Part shown: positions 17,217-25,405 of the stretch, piece after piece
How the letters are laid out: each line of letters opens with the position of its first letter
How positions within the stretch are numbered: the stretch's first letter is position 1
From: Paraburkholderia elongata
GTDB lineage: Bacteria; Pseudomonadota; Gammaproteobacteria; Burkholderiales; Burkholderiaceae
Reading direction: 5' to 3'
Length of the DNA stretch: 64,000 nt
Assembly (NCBI RefSeq): GCF_013177735.1
Contig: NZ_WOEZ01000192.1
Span: 1-64,000 of the forward strand
The notes under the pieces: generated by a model
The model's database searches: none
What the model was told of the DNA's origin: nothing
What the model saw: the letters and a program-made list of their open reading frames with translations, nothing else
Program-made: the position numbers and the translations under genes

Positions 17217-18521
17217 ATGTCCCGCGAACAACAAGCCAAGCAACTCCAACAGCAATGGGAAACCGATCCGCGCTGGAAAGGCGTGAAGCGTACGTACACC
17301 GCTGAAGACGTGATCCGTCTGCGCGGCTCGCTGCAAGTGGAGCACACGCTTGCCAAGCGCGGCGCGGAAAAGCTGTGGGAAAGCGTCAACAACGAGCCGT
17401 TCGTGAACTCGCTCGGCGCGCTGACTGGCAACCAGGCGATGCAACAGGTCAAGGCCGGCCTGAAGGCGATCTACCTGTCGGGCTGGCAAGTGGCGGGCGA
17501 TGCGAACGTGGCCGGTGAAATGTACCCGGACCAGTCGCTGTATCCGGCGAACTCGGTGCCGCTCGTCGTGAAGCGCATCAACAACACGCTGACGCGCGCT
17601 GACCAGATCCAATGGTCGGAAGGCAAGAATCCGGGCGACGAAGGCTATATCGACTACTTCGCACCGATTGTGGCCGACGCGGAAGCCGGTTTCGGCGGCG
17701 TTCTGAACGCATTCGAACTGATGAAGGCCATGATCGAAGCCGGCGCGGCAGGCGTGCACTTCGAAGACCAGCTCGCTTCGGTGAAGAAGTGCGGCCACAT
17801 GGGCGGCAAGGTGCTCGTGCCGACCCGCGAAAACATCGCCAAGCTGACCGCCGCGCGTCTGGCCGCCGACGTCTCCGGCGCGCCGACCGTGCTGCTGGCT
17901 CGCACCGACGCAGAAGCCGCCGACCTGATCACGTCGGACGTGGATGACAACGACAAGCCGTTCCTGACGGGCGAACGGACGGTGGAAGGTTTCTATCGTA
18001 CGAAGCCGGGTCTGGAACAGGCGATCTCGCGTGGCCTCGCCTACGCGCCGTACGCCGACATGATCTGGTGCGAAACCGGCAAGCCGGACCTCGAGTTCGC
18101 GAAGAAATTCGCCGACGCGATCCACAAGGAATTCCCGGACCAGTTGCTGTCGTACAACTGCTCGCCGTCGTTCAACTGGAAGAAGAACCTGGACGACGCA
18201 ACCATCGCCAAGTTCCAGCGCGAACTCGGCGCAATGGGCTACAAATTCCAGTTCATCACGCTGGCCGGCTTCCACGCGCTGAACTACTCGATGTTCAATC
18301 TGGCGCACGGCTATGCCCGCAACCAGATGACCGCGTTCGTCGAAATGCAGCAGGCTGAATTCGCAGCAGCGGAAAAGGGCTTCACCGCGGTCAAGCACCA
18401 ACGCGAAGTCGGCACCGGCTACTTCGACGCCGTGACGCAAACGGTCGAACGCGACGCGTCGACGACCGCGCTGCACGGTTCGACGGAAGACGAACAGTTC
18501 TTCGACAAGAAGGTCGCTTAA
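17217..18521 (+). CDS. aceA: Isocitrate lyase
   Basis: Isocitrate lyase splits isocitrate into glyoxylate and succinate, the first step of the glyoxylate shunt needed for growth on acetate and fatty acids. The 434-residue length equals the usual bacterial enzyme. The active-site loop KKCGHMGGKVL with its catalytic cysteine is at about residue 190, preceded by GVHFEDQLAS, and the C-terminal region has YNCSPSFNW. ATG at 17217 has a good AAGGAG upstream. The partner malate synthase is 3 kb downstream on the same strand, separated by a stress protein, a LysR regulator and a dehalogenase. A structured 3' region and terminator follow. Confidence 0.97.
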   Translation: MSREQQAKQLQQQWETDPRWKGVKRTYTAEDVIRLRGSLQVEHTLAKRGAEKLWESVNNEPFVNSLGALTGNQAMQQVKAGLKAIYLSGWQVAGDANVAGEMYPDQSLYPANSVPLVVKRINNTLTRADQIQWSEGKNPGDEGYIDYFAPIVADAEAGFGGVLNAFELMKAMIEAGAAGVHFEDQLASVKKCGHMGGKVLVPTRENIAKLTAARLAADVSGAPTVLLARTDAEAADLITSDVDDNDKPFLTGERTVEGFYRTKPGLEQAISRGLAYAPYADMIWCETGKPDLEFAKKFADAIHKEFPDQLLSYNCSPSFNWKKNLDDATIAKFQRELGAMGYKFQFITLAGFHALNYSMFNLAHGYARNQMTAFVEMQQAEFAAAEKGFTAVKHQREVGTGYFDAVTQTVERDASTTALHGSTEDEQFFDKKVA

Positions 18522-18760
18522 GTCACATCGGTCACCTCGGTCACATAGAGGTCTGATCGCGAGAAAGGCAAGGCAGACGAAAAAGCGGCCCCGTTAGAGG
18601 GCCGCCGTCAGGGAGGAGTAGCCATCCGGGCTGGAGTACGCCGACTGCCCTGATGGCTGGAATCTGGGAGTGATGGCAGCAGCGCTGACAAAGCCAGCAC
18701 AACGCATTGTGCGGCGAGCATGGGACGCGCCGGCCTCATCGCCGGCGCGTTTTCTTTTGC
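18522..18760 (+). terminator. aceA 3' region with hairpins and terminal Rho-independent terminator
   Basis: The true terminator is at 18725-18758: stem ACGCGCCGGC / GCCGGCGCGT with loop CTCATC and tail TTTCTTTT. The 200 bases between the aceA stop and it contain two more hairpins: GCGGCCC / GGGCCGC around 18576-18604, and GCCATC-GGGC / GCCC-GATGGC at 18621-18657. There is no coding frame of note. Confidence 0.75.
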
Positions 18761-18801
18761 TACGCCGTACCTGCCCGCGACGCGAATCGCAAGCAGGTAC
18801 C

Positions 18802-19236
18802 TCAGCGGTACACGATCACTGGAATCTTCGTATGCGTCAGGACCCGCTGCGTCTCGCTGCCGATCAGCAGGCTGCCGAGGCCGCGCCGTCCATGCGAGGC
18901 CATGAAAATCACGTCGCAGCCGCCCTGCTCGGCCGCTTCGATGATGCCGAGATACGGCGCCGGATGCACGCTAGTGCGGCTGTCGAACGCGACGCCGACA
19001 CGGCGCGCGGCCAGCTCCACTTCCCGCAGATGCACGCGCGCTTCACGCTCGCTGCGCTCCAGAAACTCGACCGGCGGCTCGATCACCACGTCGGAGAACG
19101 GGGAATACGGATATTGCGGCAGACAGGCGTAGGCGGTGACGCGAGCGCCAACTACCTGCGCGAGGTCGATGGCGCCGTCTATCGCCTTGCGTGACAGGTC
19201 TGAACCATCGGTCGGAACCAGGATGTGCCTAAACAT
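18802..19236 (-). CDS. Universal stress protein (UspA family)
   Basis: UspA-family proteins are small nucleotide-binding cytoplasmic proteins raised by starvation and stress. The 144-residue product begins MFRHILVPTDGSDLS and ends with the ATP-binding signature ASHGRRGLGSLLIGSETQ then PVIVYR, so it is the ATP-binding type. The ATG at 19236 is preceded by GGAGGG; the frame extends upstream without family similarity. It points toward aceA, converging on the aceA terminator. Confidence 0.93.
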   Translation of the reverse strand: MFRHILVPTDGSDLSRKAIDGAIDLAQVVGARVTAYACLPQYPYSPFSDVVIEPPVEFLERSEREARVHLREVELAARRVGVAFDSRTSVHPAPYLGIIEAAEQGGCDVIFMASHGRRGLGSLLIGSETQRVLTHTKIPVIVYR

Positions 19237-19485
19237 GATGCCCTCCGTCGCCGGCTGCGCGCAGCGCGGCGTCAGCGTCCCACGAGGTTCGGCATGAAGC
19301 CGCTTCAATCGATTGTAGTTCGCAGAAAATGAGGTCAAGGCCATCGTGCGGGTCTGTCCGCATATCGGAAACCCGCTGCGCAGGTCCGCGCCGCGGTTGT
19401 GCAGGGCGGCATTGCACCGGATCGCCGGACGTTGGTTGCACCGCCGCCGTACCTAAGCCGTACCTAAGCCGCACCTCAGCCAGCG

Positions 19486-20388
19486 TCAGTTCCAGTAATC
19501 AGGATGGCCGTACGTATGCTTGAGAAAGTCCAGAAACAGTCGAACCCGCAGCGGCAAATGCCGGCGCTGCGGAAAAACCGCATGGATACCGATCGGCGGC
19601 GCGGCGAACTCGTCGAGCACGCTGACCAGCCGGCCAGCCGCGATATCCGTGCCGACCTCCCACCACGAGCGCCATGCGAGCCCATACCCCTCGAGGCACC
19701 ACTCGTGCAGCACGGCGCCGTCCGAGCATTCCATCGTGCCGGACACCTTGATCGACACGACCTTGTCGCCCTGCTGGAACATCCAGCCGCGCTGCTGATT
19801 GGCGCTCGCGCCGAGCGCGAGGCAATTGTGATGCGCGAGATCGGCCAGTGTGTGCGGCGATCCGCGCCGGCTCAGATACGACGGCGAAGCCACGCACACG
19901 CGGCGGTTCTCTCCGAGCTTGAGCGACACCAGCGACGAATCCGGCAACTCGCCCAGGCGCACGGCGCAGTCGAACCCTTCGTTGACGAGATCGACCAGCC
20001 GGTCGGACAGGTCGAGCGTAATCGACACATCCGGATGCGCGACGGTGAAAGCGGGCACCAGCGGCGCGACATGCCGGCGCCCAAACCCGGCCGGCGCCGA
20101 CAGCCGCAAATGGCCGCTCGCCTTCACGCCGCCCGCCGACACGCTGGCCTCGGCGTTCTGCATGTCGTGGATGACGCGCTGGCAATCCTCGAGAAACGCC
20201 GAGCCTTCGAAGGTCAGCGTGATCTTGCGCGTGGTGCGCACCAGCAATTTGACGCCGAGGCGCTCTTCGAGCGCATCGATGCGGCGGCCGATGATGGCGG
20301 GCGCGACGCCTTCGGCGAGCGCTGCGGCGGACAGGCTGCCCCTGGCCGCGACGGCAACGAAAGTCTCGATCTGCTTGAAACGGTCCAT
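19486..20388 (-). CDS. LysR family transcriptional regulator
   Basis: The 300-residue protein has an N-terminal winged helix (FKQIETFVAVAARGSLSAAA) with the unusual AEGVAPAIIGRRIDALE where most relatives have a Ser-rich recognition helix, then a periplasmic-binding-protein-like effector domain. The layout is that of LysR regulators, which usually bind small ligands and control a divergent gene. The divergent neighbour is the L-2-haloacid dehalogenase, 178 bases away, and the gap holds a palindrome at 20482-20499. The effector is unknown; a haloacid or an acid of the glyoxylate route is a reasonable guess. ATG at 20388 begins the helix-turn-helix directly. Confidence 0.9.
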   Translation of the reverse strand: MDRFKQIETFVAVAARGSLSAAALAEGVAPAIIGRRIDALEERLGVKLLVRTTRKITLTFEGSAFLEDCQRVIHDMQNAEASVSAGGVKASGHLRLSAPAGFGRRHVAPLVPAFTVAHPDVSITLDLSDRLVDLVNEGFDCAVRLGELPDSSLVSLKLGENRRVCVASPSYLSRRGSPHTLADLAHHNCLALGASANQQRGWMFQQGDKVVSIKVSGTMECSDGAVLHEWCLEGYGLAWRSWWEVGTDIAAGRLVSVLDEFAAPPIGIHAVFPQRRHLPLRVRLFLDFLKHTYGHPDYWN

Positions 20389-20481
20389 GGGTAGCGGAGC
20401 CGCAACGCCCTGAAGGAAGTCCCCCTTGGGGGGCTGCGCGGGAAAGTGGTCGGTGCGCGTCAGATTAGGCGCATGAAAGTA

Positions 20482-20499
20482 AAAGATCAAGTGATCTTT
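20482..20499. promoter_or_regulatory. Candidate LysR operator between divergent lysR and dehalogenase genes
   Basis: AAAGATCA-AG-TGATCTTT is an inverted repeat with 8-bp arms, placed 94 bases from the regulator start and 68 bases from the dehalogenase start. Its position in a divergent LysR gap is what makes it a candidate operator; the binding protein is inferred. Confidence 0.5.
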
Positions 20500-20566
20500 A
20501 GCCTCTTTTTTAGCGTAGAGCATCACTAATACAATCCATCCTGACCTCTGATAGGAGTGCACGGCA

Positions 20567-21424
20567 ATGTCTGCCACAACGACACCCTTCCCTAAAGCAG
20601 TGATTTTCGACGCGTACGGCACGCTTTTCGACGTGCATTCAGTGATCGCTGCCGCCGAGCAGATGTTCCCGGGCCACGGCGATGCGCTCTCGCAGTTGTG
20701 GCGCCAAAAACAGATCGAATACACGCAGCTGCGCACGCTCGCCGATCCGGCCGGCGCACCCGGCGCGCATTACCGGCCGTTCTGGGACATCACGCTCGAC
20801 GCCTTGCGCTTCGCCGCCAAGAAACTGCATCTCACGCTGAGTCGCGCGGCAGAGAAGCGTCTGATGGACGAATATGCGTGCCTGTCCGCGTTTCCCGATG
20901 CCGTGCCCGCGCTGCGCCAGTTGCGCGACGCGCCTTCGGCGTCGTCCGGGTCCACATCTGCGCCTTCGGGCGGCAAAGCCGGGGCAGGGGCAGGATCAAG
21001 GCCCGGTCTCGCGATCCTCTCGAACGGCAATCCGCAAATGCTCGACATCGCCGTGAAAAGCGCCGGCATGACGGGCCTGTTCGACCATGTTCTATCCGTC
21101 GACACAGTGCGCGCCTACAAACCCTCGCCCGCGGCCTACTCGCTCGGCACGCAAGCCTTCGGCGCCGAACCGCGCGAGATCGTCTTCGTGTCGTCGAACG
21201 GCTGGGACGTGGCAGGCGCGAGCTGGTTCGGCTTCACGACTTTCTGGCTTAACCGGCAAAACGCACCAGCCGAAGAACTGGGCGTCACGCCGCGTGGCGC
21301 GGGCGGAGGCATGAACGATCTGCTCGCTTTTCTGAAGTCCCTCGCGTCGCCCGACCGCAATCGCGGCACGGGCAGCACCGGCAATCCCGGTGGCAGCCGC
21401 ACGCGCCACAGCCCTGGCGCATGA
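20567..21424 (+). CDS. L-2-haloacid dehalogenase (haloacid dehalogenase type II)
   Basis: Type II enzymes hydrolyse L-2-haloacids to D-2-hydroxyacids by way of an aspartyl ester. The 285-residue product keeps every catalytic position known from L-DEX: Asp15 in FDAYGTLFD, the arginine in LWRQKQIEYTQLR, Ser-Asn in ILSNGNP, Lys and Tyr in VRAYKPSPAAYSLG, and SSNGWDVAG. This set separates true dehalogenases from general HAD phosphatases. A Ser/Gly/Ala-rich insert of about 20 residues lies just before LAILSNG, and the C-terminus has a Gly/Ser/Arg tail. ATG at 20567 follows AGGAG. It is divergent from a LysR gene and 83 bases upstream of aceB. Confidence 0.9.
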   Translation: MSATTTPFPKAVIFDAYGTLFDVHSVIAAAEQMFPGHGDALSQLWRQKQIEYTQLRTLADPAGAPGAHYRPFWDITLDALRFAAKKLHLTLSRAAEKRLMDEYACLSAFPDAVPALRQLRDAPSASSGSTSAPSGGKAGAGAGSRPGLAILSNGNPQMLDIAVKSAGMTGLFDHVLSVDTVRAYKPSPAAYSLGTQAFGAEPREIVFVSSNGWDVAGASWFGFTTFWLNRQNAPAEELGVTPRGAGGGMNDLLAFLKSLASPDRNRGTGSTGNPGGSRTRHSPGA

Positions 21425-21507
21425 CAGCTACCACCTGGATCCCGCGACGCAATTCAATCGCATCTCAACATTTGCACCTTTGCAATCTGACCGACCAAGG
21501 AGAAACC

Positions 21508-23118
21508 ATGGCGAATCCGCTGTCATCGCAGTCATCGCTGCAGCTGCCGCAGGGCATGGAAATCACGGCTGAGATCAAGCCGGGCTATGAAGCGATCCTC
21601 ACCCGCGAAGCGCTCGAGCTCGTCGCCGCGCTGCATCGCACGTTCGAACCGCGCCGCCAGCAGTTGTTGCAGGCGCGTATCGAGCGCACCAAACGGCTCG
21701 ACGCCGGCGAGAGCCCCGACTTCCTCGCTGAAACGAAAAGCGTACGCGAAGGCGACTGGAAGATCGCGCCACTGCCGCAAGATCTGCAATGCCGCCGTGT
21801 AGAAATCACCGGTCCGGTCGAGCGCAAGATGATCATCAACGCGCTGAATTCGGGCGCGGATTCGTACATGACCGACTTCGAAGATTCGAATGCGCCGAGC
21901 TGGGATAACCAGATTACCGGCCACATCAATCTGAAGGACGCGGTGCGCCGCACGATTTCGCTCGAACAGAACGGCAAGTCGTACACACTGAACGACAAGA
22001 TCGCCACGCTGATCGTGCGTCCGCGCGGCTGGCACCTGGACGAAAAGCATGTGACGGTGGACGGCAAACGCGTCTCCGGCGGCATCTTCGATTTCGCGCT
22101 CTTCATGGTTCACAATGCCAAGGAACAGGTCGCGCGCGGCACGGCCCCGTACTTCTACCTGCCGAAGATGGAGAGCCATCTGGAAGCGCGCCTGTGGAAC
22201 GACATCTTCGTCGCCGCGCAGGAAGCGGTCGGCGTGCCGCGCGGCACGATTCGCGCGACCGTGCTGATCGAAACGATTCTTGCCGCGTTCGAAATGGACG
22301 AGATCCTGTACGAACTGCGTGAACACAGCTCGGGTCTGAACGCCGGCCGTTGGGACTACATCTTCTCGGCGATCAAGAAGTTCAAGAACGACCGCGACTT
22401 CTGTCTCGCCGACCGCTCGCAGATCACGATGACCTCGCCGTTCATGCGTGCGTACGCGCTGCTGCTGCTGAAGACCTGCCATCGCCGCAATGCGCCGGCG
22501 ATCGGCGGCATGAGCGCGCTGATTCCAATCAGGAACGATCCGGCAGCGAACGACAAGGCAATGGGCGGTGTGCGCTCGGACAAGGCCCGCGATGCCGGCG
22601 ACGGGTACGACGGTGGCTGGGTCGCGCATCCGGGCCTCGTGCCGATCGCGATGGAAGAATTCGTCAAGGTGCTCGGCGACAAGCCGAATCAGATCGGCAA
22701 GCAGCGCGACGACGTGCTCGTCACGGCTTCCGACCTGATGGACTTCCGCCCGGAAGCGCCGATCACCGAAGGCGGTCTGCGCAACAACATCAACGTCGGC
22801 ATTCACTATCTGGGTGCGTGGCTCGCGGGCAATGGCTGCGTGCCGATTCACAACCTGATGGAAGACGCCGCCACCGCGGAGATCTCGCGCTCGCAAGTGT
22901 GGCAATGGATTCGCTCGCCGAAGGGCAAGCTCGAAGACGGCCGCAAGGTCACGGCCGAACTGGTGCGTGAGTTGTCGGCACAAGAGCTCGACAAGGTGAA
23001 GCAGGCAGTCGGCGGCGATACGAAGCCGTACGATCGCGCTGCACAAATCTTCGAAGAAATGTCGACGTCGGAGCAGTTCACCGACTTCCTGACGCTGCCG
23101 TTGTACGAGGAAATCTGA
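21508..23118 (+). CDS. aceB: Malate synthase A
   Basis: Malate synthase condenses glyoxylate with acetyl-CoA to malate, completing the glyoxylate shunt. The 536-residue length and sequence fit the A isoform: TDFEDSNAPSWDN near residue 128, the catalytic arginine region LIVRPRGWHLDEKH near 175, RATVLIETILAAFEMDEI near 255, and NINVGIHYLGAWLAGNGCVPI near the C-terminus with the catalytic aspartate in LMEDAATAEISR. The ATG at 21508 has AAGGAG upstream; an upstream frame reaching 21421 lacks similarity. TTTGCACCTTTGCAA sits at 21471-21485 in the leader. A strong terminator follows. Confidence 0.97.
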   Translation: MANPLSSQSSLQLPQGMEITAEIKPGYEAILTREALELVAALHRTFEPRRQQLLQARIERTKRLDAGESPDFLAETKSVREGDWKIAPLPQDLQCRRVEITGPVERKMIINALNSGADSYMTDFEDSNAPSWDNQITGHINLKDAVRRTISLEQNGKSYTLNDKIATLIVRPRGWHLDEKHVTVDGKRVSGGIFDFALFMVHNAKEQVARGTAPYFYLPKMESHLEARLWNDIFVAAQEAVGVPRGTIRATVLIETILAAFEMDEILYELREHSSGLNAGRWDYIFSAIKKFKNDRDFCLADRSQITMTSPFMRAYALLLLKTCHRRNAPAIGGMSALIPIRNDPAANDKAMGGVRSDKARDAGDGYDGGWVAHPGLVPIAMEEFVKVLGDKPNQIGKQRDDVLVTASDLMDFRPEAPITEGGLRNNINVGIHYLGAWLAGNGCVPIHNLMEDAATAEISRSQVWQWIRSPKGKLEDGRKVTAELVRELSAQELDKVKQAVGGDTKPYDRAAQIFEEMSTSEQFTDFLTLPLYEEI

Positions 23119-23226
23119 GGCATCTGAGCTGCCTCATGCATCAGCAATAACGACGTCGTACCAGGCCCGCTTTCACCAGCCACGCAAGATGAAAGAGCGG
23201 CCCGGGTCGCAAGGCTGACCGACCGG

Positions 23227-23264
23227 ACGGCCCGACAGGCGCATGCCTGCCGGGCCGTTTTTTT
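23227..23264 (+). terminator. Rho-independent terminator of aceB
   Basis: A 14-bp stem with one mismatch (arms 23227-23240 and 23245-23258, loop GCAT) runs into seven T. It is 109 bases after the aceB stop. Confidence 0.9.
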
Positions 23265-23351
23265 ATGCACTCGTTGTGCGCTCGCGATGTGCTCGTTATG
23301 CGTTGGTTACGTACTCGTGGTGCGCTCGCCGTGCGCTAGCCATGCCGCCCC

Positions 23352-23753
23352 TCAGCGCGTGCTGCGATACTCGACCCAATCGCCCGACCTGATTTCCGGG
23401 TGGCCCTTCACCGCATTGGGCGCGATCGGATAGAAGCGGCAGTTCACGACGTTGCCGTCTACTTTCACCATTACTTCTCGCGCGAGGAAGCGATCTTCGA
23501 CTCCGGGATACACCGCTTCGATCTCGTCGAGCACCGCCACCAGTTCATCGTCGATTTCGTAGACGTCGCCCATGACGTCCACACCCGCTTCGTCGACCAC
23601 CAGGCCCGGATACAAGCCGAAGTCGAATAGATGGCCGCGCACCGTGGCCGTGCCGAGCAGATTCGGCGTGGCGATTTCGTTGCGCGCCGCAGCATCTCTG
23701 AGGTCATTCACTTCACCGGCACGCAATGTGCCGTATACAAAAACGGTCTGCAT
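23352..23753 (-). CDS. Gamma-glutamylcyclotransferase-like (AIG2) family protein
   Basis: The 133-residue protein opens with VFVYGTLRAGEVN, the YGTLR substrate loop of the gamma-glutamylcyclotransferase fold, and has DDELVAVLDEIEAVYPG near residue 68 where the catalytic glutamate of the family lies. Members cleave gamma-glutamyl amines or amides to 5-oxoproline, but many bacterial ones are uncharacterised. No signal peptide. It is followed in the same direction by nothing before the aceB terminator, and rraA lies upstream 55 bases away on the same strand, so the two may form an operon. Confidence 0.88.
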   Translation of the reverse strand: MQTVFVYGTLRAGEVNDLRDAAARNEIATPNLLGTATVRGHLFDFGLYPGLVVDEAGVDVMGDVYEIDDELVAVLDEIEAVYPGVEDRFLAREVMVKVDGNVVNCRFYPIAPNAVKGHPEIRSGDWVEYRSTR

Positions 23754-23808
23754 CGTCGTTTGCTCTCCTTGATGATGGGTTCGGCTTGCCTCGGCTGTTG
23801 CCGGGGGT

Positions 23809-24303
23809 TCAGTTCAACGACGTGCTCGCCACCAGCACGCCGTCGATATCCGCATAGATCCACTCGCCAGGATGTACTAGTGCGCCCGGCAATTGCACCG
23901 GCACGTCGCGCTCACCCGTGCCGAGCTTCTGGCCGCGCCGTGGGCAGGTCGCCAACGCCGCCACGCCGACATTGATTTCGTTGAGCTCCAGCGTATCGCG
24001 CACGCAGCCGTTCAACACGATACCCGCCCAACCGTTCTTCTCGGCGATTTGCGCGAGGTTGCCGCCTACGAGCGCGGAACGCAGACTGCCACCGCCGTCA
24101 ACCACCAGCACCCGGCCGGCGCCCTTCTCTTCGAGCGTGGCGCGTACGAGCGCGTTGTCTTCGAACACCTTTAGCGTCACCGCCTCGCCGCTGAAACACT
24201 CGGCGCGACTGAAGAGATGAAAGACCGGCTCGAGCACACGCAGCGTGCCCAGCGCCAGTTGGTCCTCGTGCGCGTCGCACAAGTCAGCGGTTGCAAAGCT
24301 CAT
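23809..24303 (-). CDS. rraA: RraA family protein (ribonuclease E inhibitor or HMG aldolase)
   Basis: The 164-residue protein is an RraA family member: TADLCDAHEDQL at the N-terminus, KVFEDNALVRATLEEKGAGRVLVVDGG in the middle, the GNLAQIAEKNGWAGIVLNGCVRD core and a final DIDGVLVAS. The family includes RNase E regulators and 4-hydroxy-4-methyl-2-oxoglutarate aldolases. The G(x)20R-D metal site of the aldolases is present (GNLAQIAEKN... GCVRD), so it may be enzymatic; sequence alone does not choose. It lies upstream of the AIG2-like gene and is divergent from an AraC regulator. Confidence 0.9.
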   Translation of the reverse strand: MSFATADLCDAHEDQLALGTLRVLEPVFHLFSRAECFSGEAVTLKVFEDNALVRATLEEKGAGRVLVVDGGGSLRSALVGGNLAQIAEKNGWAGIVLNGCVRDTLELNEINVGVAALATCPRRGQKLGTGERDVPVQLPGALVHPGEWIYADIDGVLVASTSLN

Positions 24304-24379
24304 GGGGGTCTCCTCAGGATCTGTGTAATCGGGACATTATGCAACGTTGACTCGGACGTAACACCTACAATGAGATGCC

Positions 24380-24482
24380 CGCGGTGGTTTTGGGTCTGCG
24401 CTCCCGGGGTCCACACCTGAAAGCGCGGTGCTTGAGCGCCCCCGCGCTCGCGGGTTCCGTGTTTACAGCCACCGCGTTTTTT
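24380..24482 (+). ncRNA. Putative structured small RNA or leader
   Basis: The arms CGCGGTGG (24380-24387) and CCACCGCG (24469-24476) can close an approximately 97-base fold that ends in six T, as an intrinsic terminator would. An inner stem AGCGCGG / CCGCGCT and a short CACAC / GTGT pairing also form. A TTGACT lies at 24347-24352, but the nearest -10 like TACAAT (24366-24371) is only 13 bases away. It could be an independent RNA or a leader of the AraC gene starting at 24512. I did not recognise a known RNA family. Confidence 0.35.
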
Positions 24483-24511
24483 GAGTTCCATCCATTGGAT
24501 CGATCGTCAAC

Positions 24512-25381
24512 ATGAATTCGTCCTCTGACTCAGACCAGTCGAGCCAGACCCGCTTCGCCGACATCCCGCCCGAATTCCAGCCGACGCAATCGCACCCGAT
24601 TCGCGTGCGCTCGCGGCTGATGCCGTCGGGCTGGCGTATCGCGCGACACACGCATGCGTGGGCGCAGGTGGCCTATGCGTCGCGCGGCGTGCTGCGGGTC
24701 GCGACGACCGGCACGACGTGGATGGTGCCGCCATCCCGGGCGATCTGGGTGCCACCGCACGTGACACACGAAGTGGTCGCAGTCGAAGATGCGTTTTTGC
24801 GCACGCTCTACATTACCGAAAGCACCGTCCCGGCCGGACTGGATACGCCGCGCGTGGTCGAAGTATCGGACCTGCTGCGCGAAGTCATCGCCGCGCTCGA
24901 TACGCCCGGCATTTCAGCGACACGCGAACAACTGCTAGGCGCGCTCGCGCTCGACGAACTGACGCGCTCGGAGCCACTGCCGCTGTCCGTGCCGATGCCC
25001 AACGAGAAGCGCTTGCGCGCGTTGTGCGAGGCCGTGATCGCGGACCCGACGCACGGCGACTCGCTCGAACAATGGGCATCGAGCGTCGGTGCGAGTACGC
25101 GAACGATTGCGCGGCTGTTCCGTCAGGAGTTGGGCGTGAGCTTTTCGCAATGGCGTCAGCAGGCCATTCTCGCGCGCGCGATTCCGCTTTTGAGCCAGGG
25201 GCGGCCGCTTTCTCATGTCGCGCAAGAACTGGGTTATCAGAGCCAGAGTGCGTTTTCGGCAATGTTCCGGCGGGCATTCGGCGAAAGTCCGCGCGCGTTT
25301 ATCGAGCGTGGCTCTGAACATCGTGTGGAGAACGGGGATCGTGGTGATACAGAGGCAGACGAAGAGACCGCGCAAAAGTGA
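24512..25381 (+). CDS. AraC family transcriptional regulator with cupin sensor domain
   Basis: The 289-residue protein has an N-terminal cupin-type ligand domain (HTHAWAQVAYASRGVLRV, WVPPHVTHEV) and a C-terminal AraC helix-turn-helix pair (LEQWASSVGASTRTIARLFRQ; HVAQELGYQSQSAFSAMFRR) ending about 30 residues before the stop in a charged tail. Such regulators commonly control transporters or catabolic genes, but the gene has no obvious target beside it: rraA is divergent and an acetyltransferase is convergent. Effector unknown. Confidence 0.9.
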   Translation: MNSSSDSDQSSQTRFADIPPEFQPTQSHPIRVRSRLMPSGWRIARHTHAWAQVAYASRGVLRVATTGTTWMVPPSRAIWVPPHVTHEVVAVEDAFLRTLYITESTVPAGLDTPRVVEVSDLLREVIAALDTPGISATREQLLGALALDELTRSEPLPLSVPMPNEKRLRALCEAVIADPTHGDSLEQWASSVGASTRTIARLFRQELGVSFSQWRQQAILARAIPLLSQGRPLSHVAQELGYQSQSAFSAMFRRAFGESPRAFIERGSEHRVENGDRGDTEADEETAQK

Positions 25382-25405
25382 CGGCGTAAAGCGTAACGGC
25401 TAATC

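Noticed and set aside
24347..24482. 6S RNA
   Set aside because: Some short resemblance in the 5' and 3' ends, but the fold is about 100 bases instead of about 180 and the closing stem does not continue past the T run.
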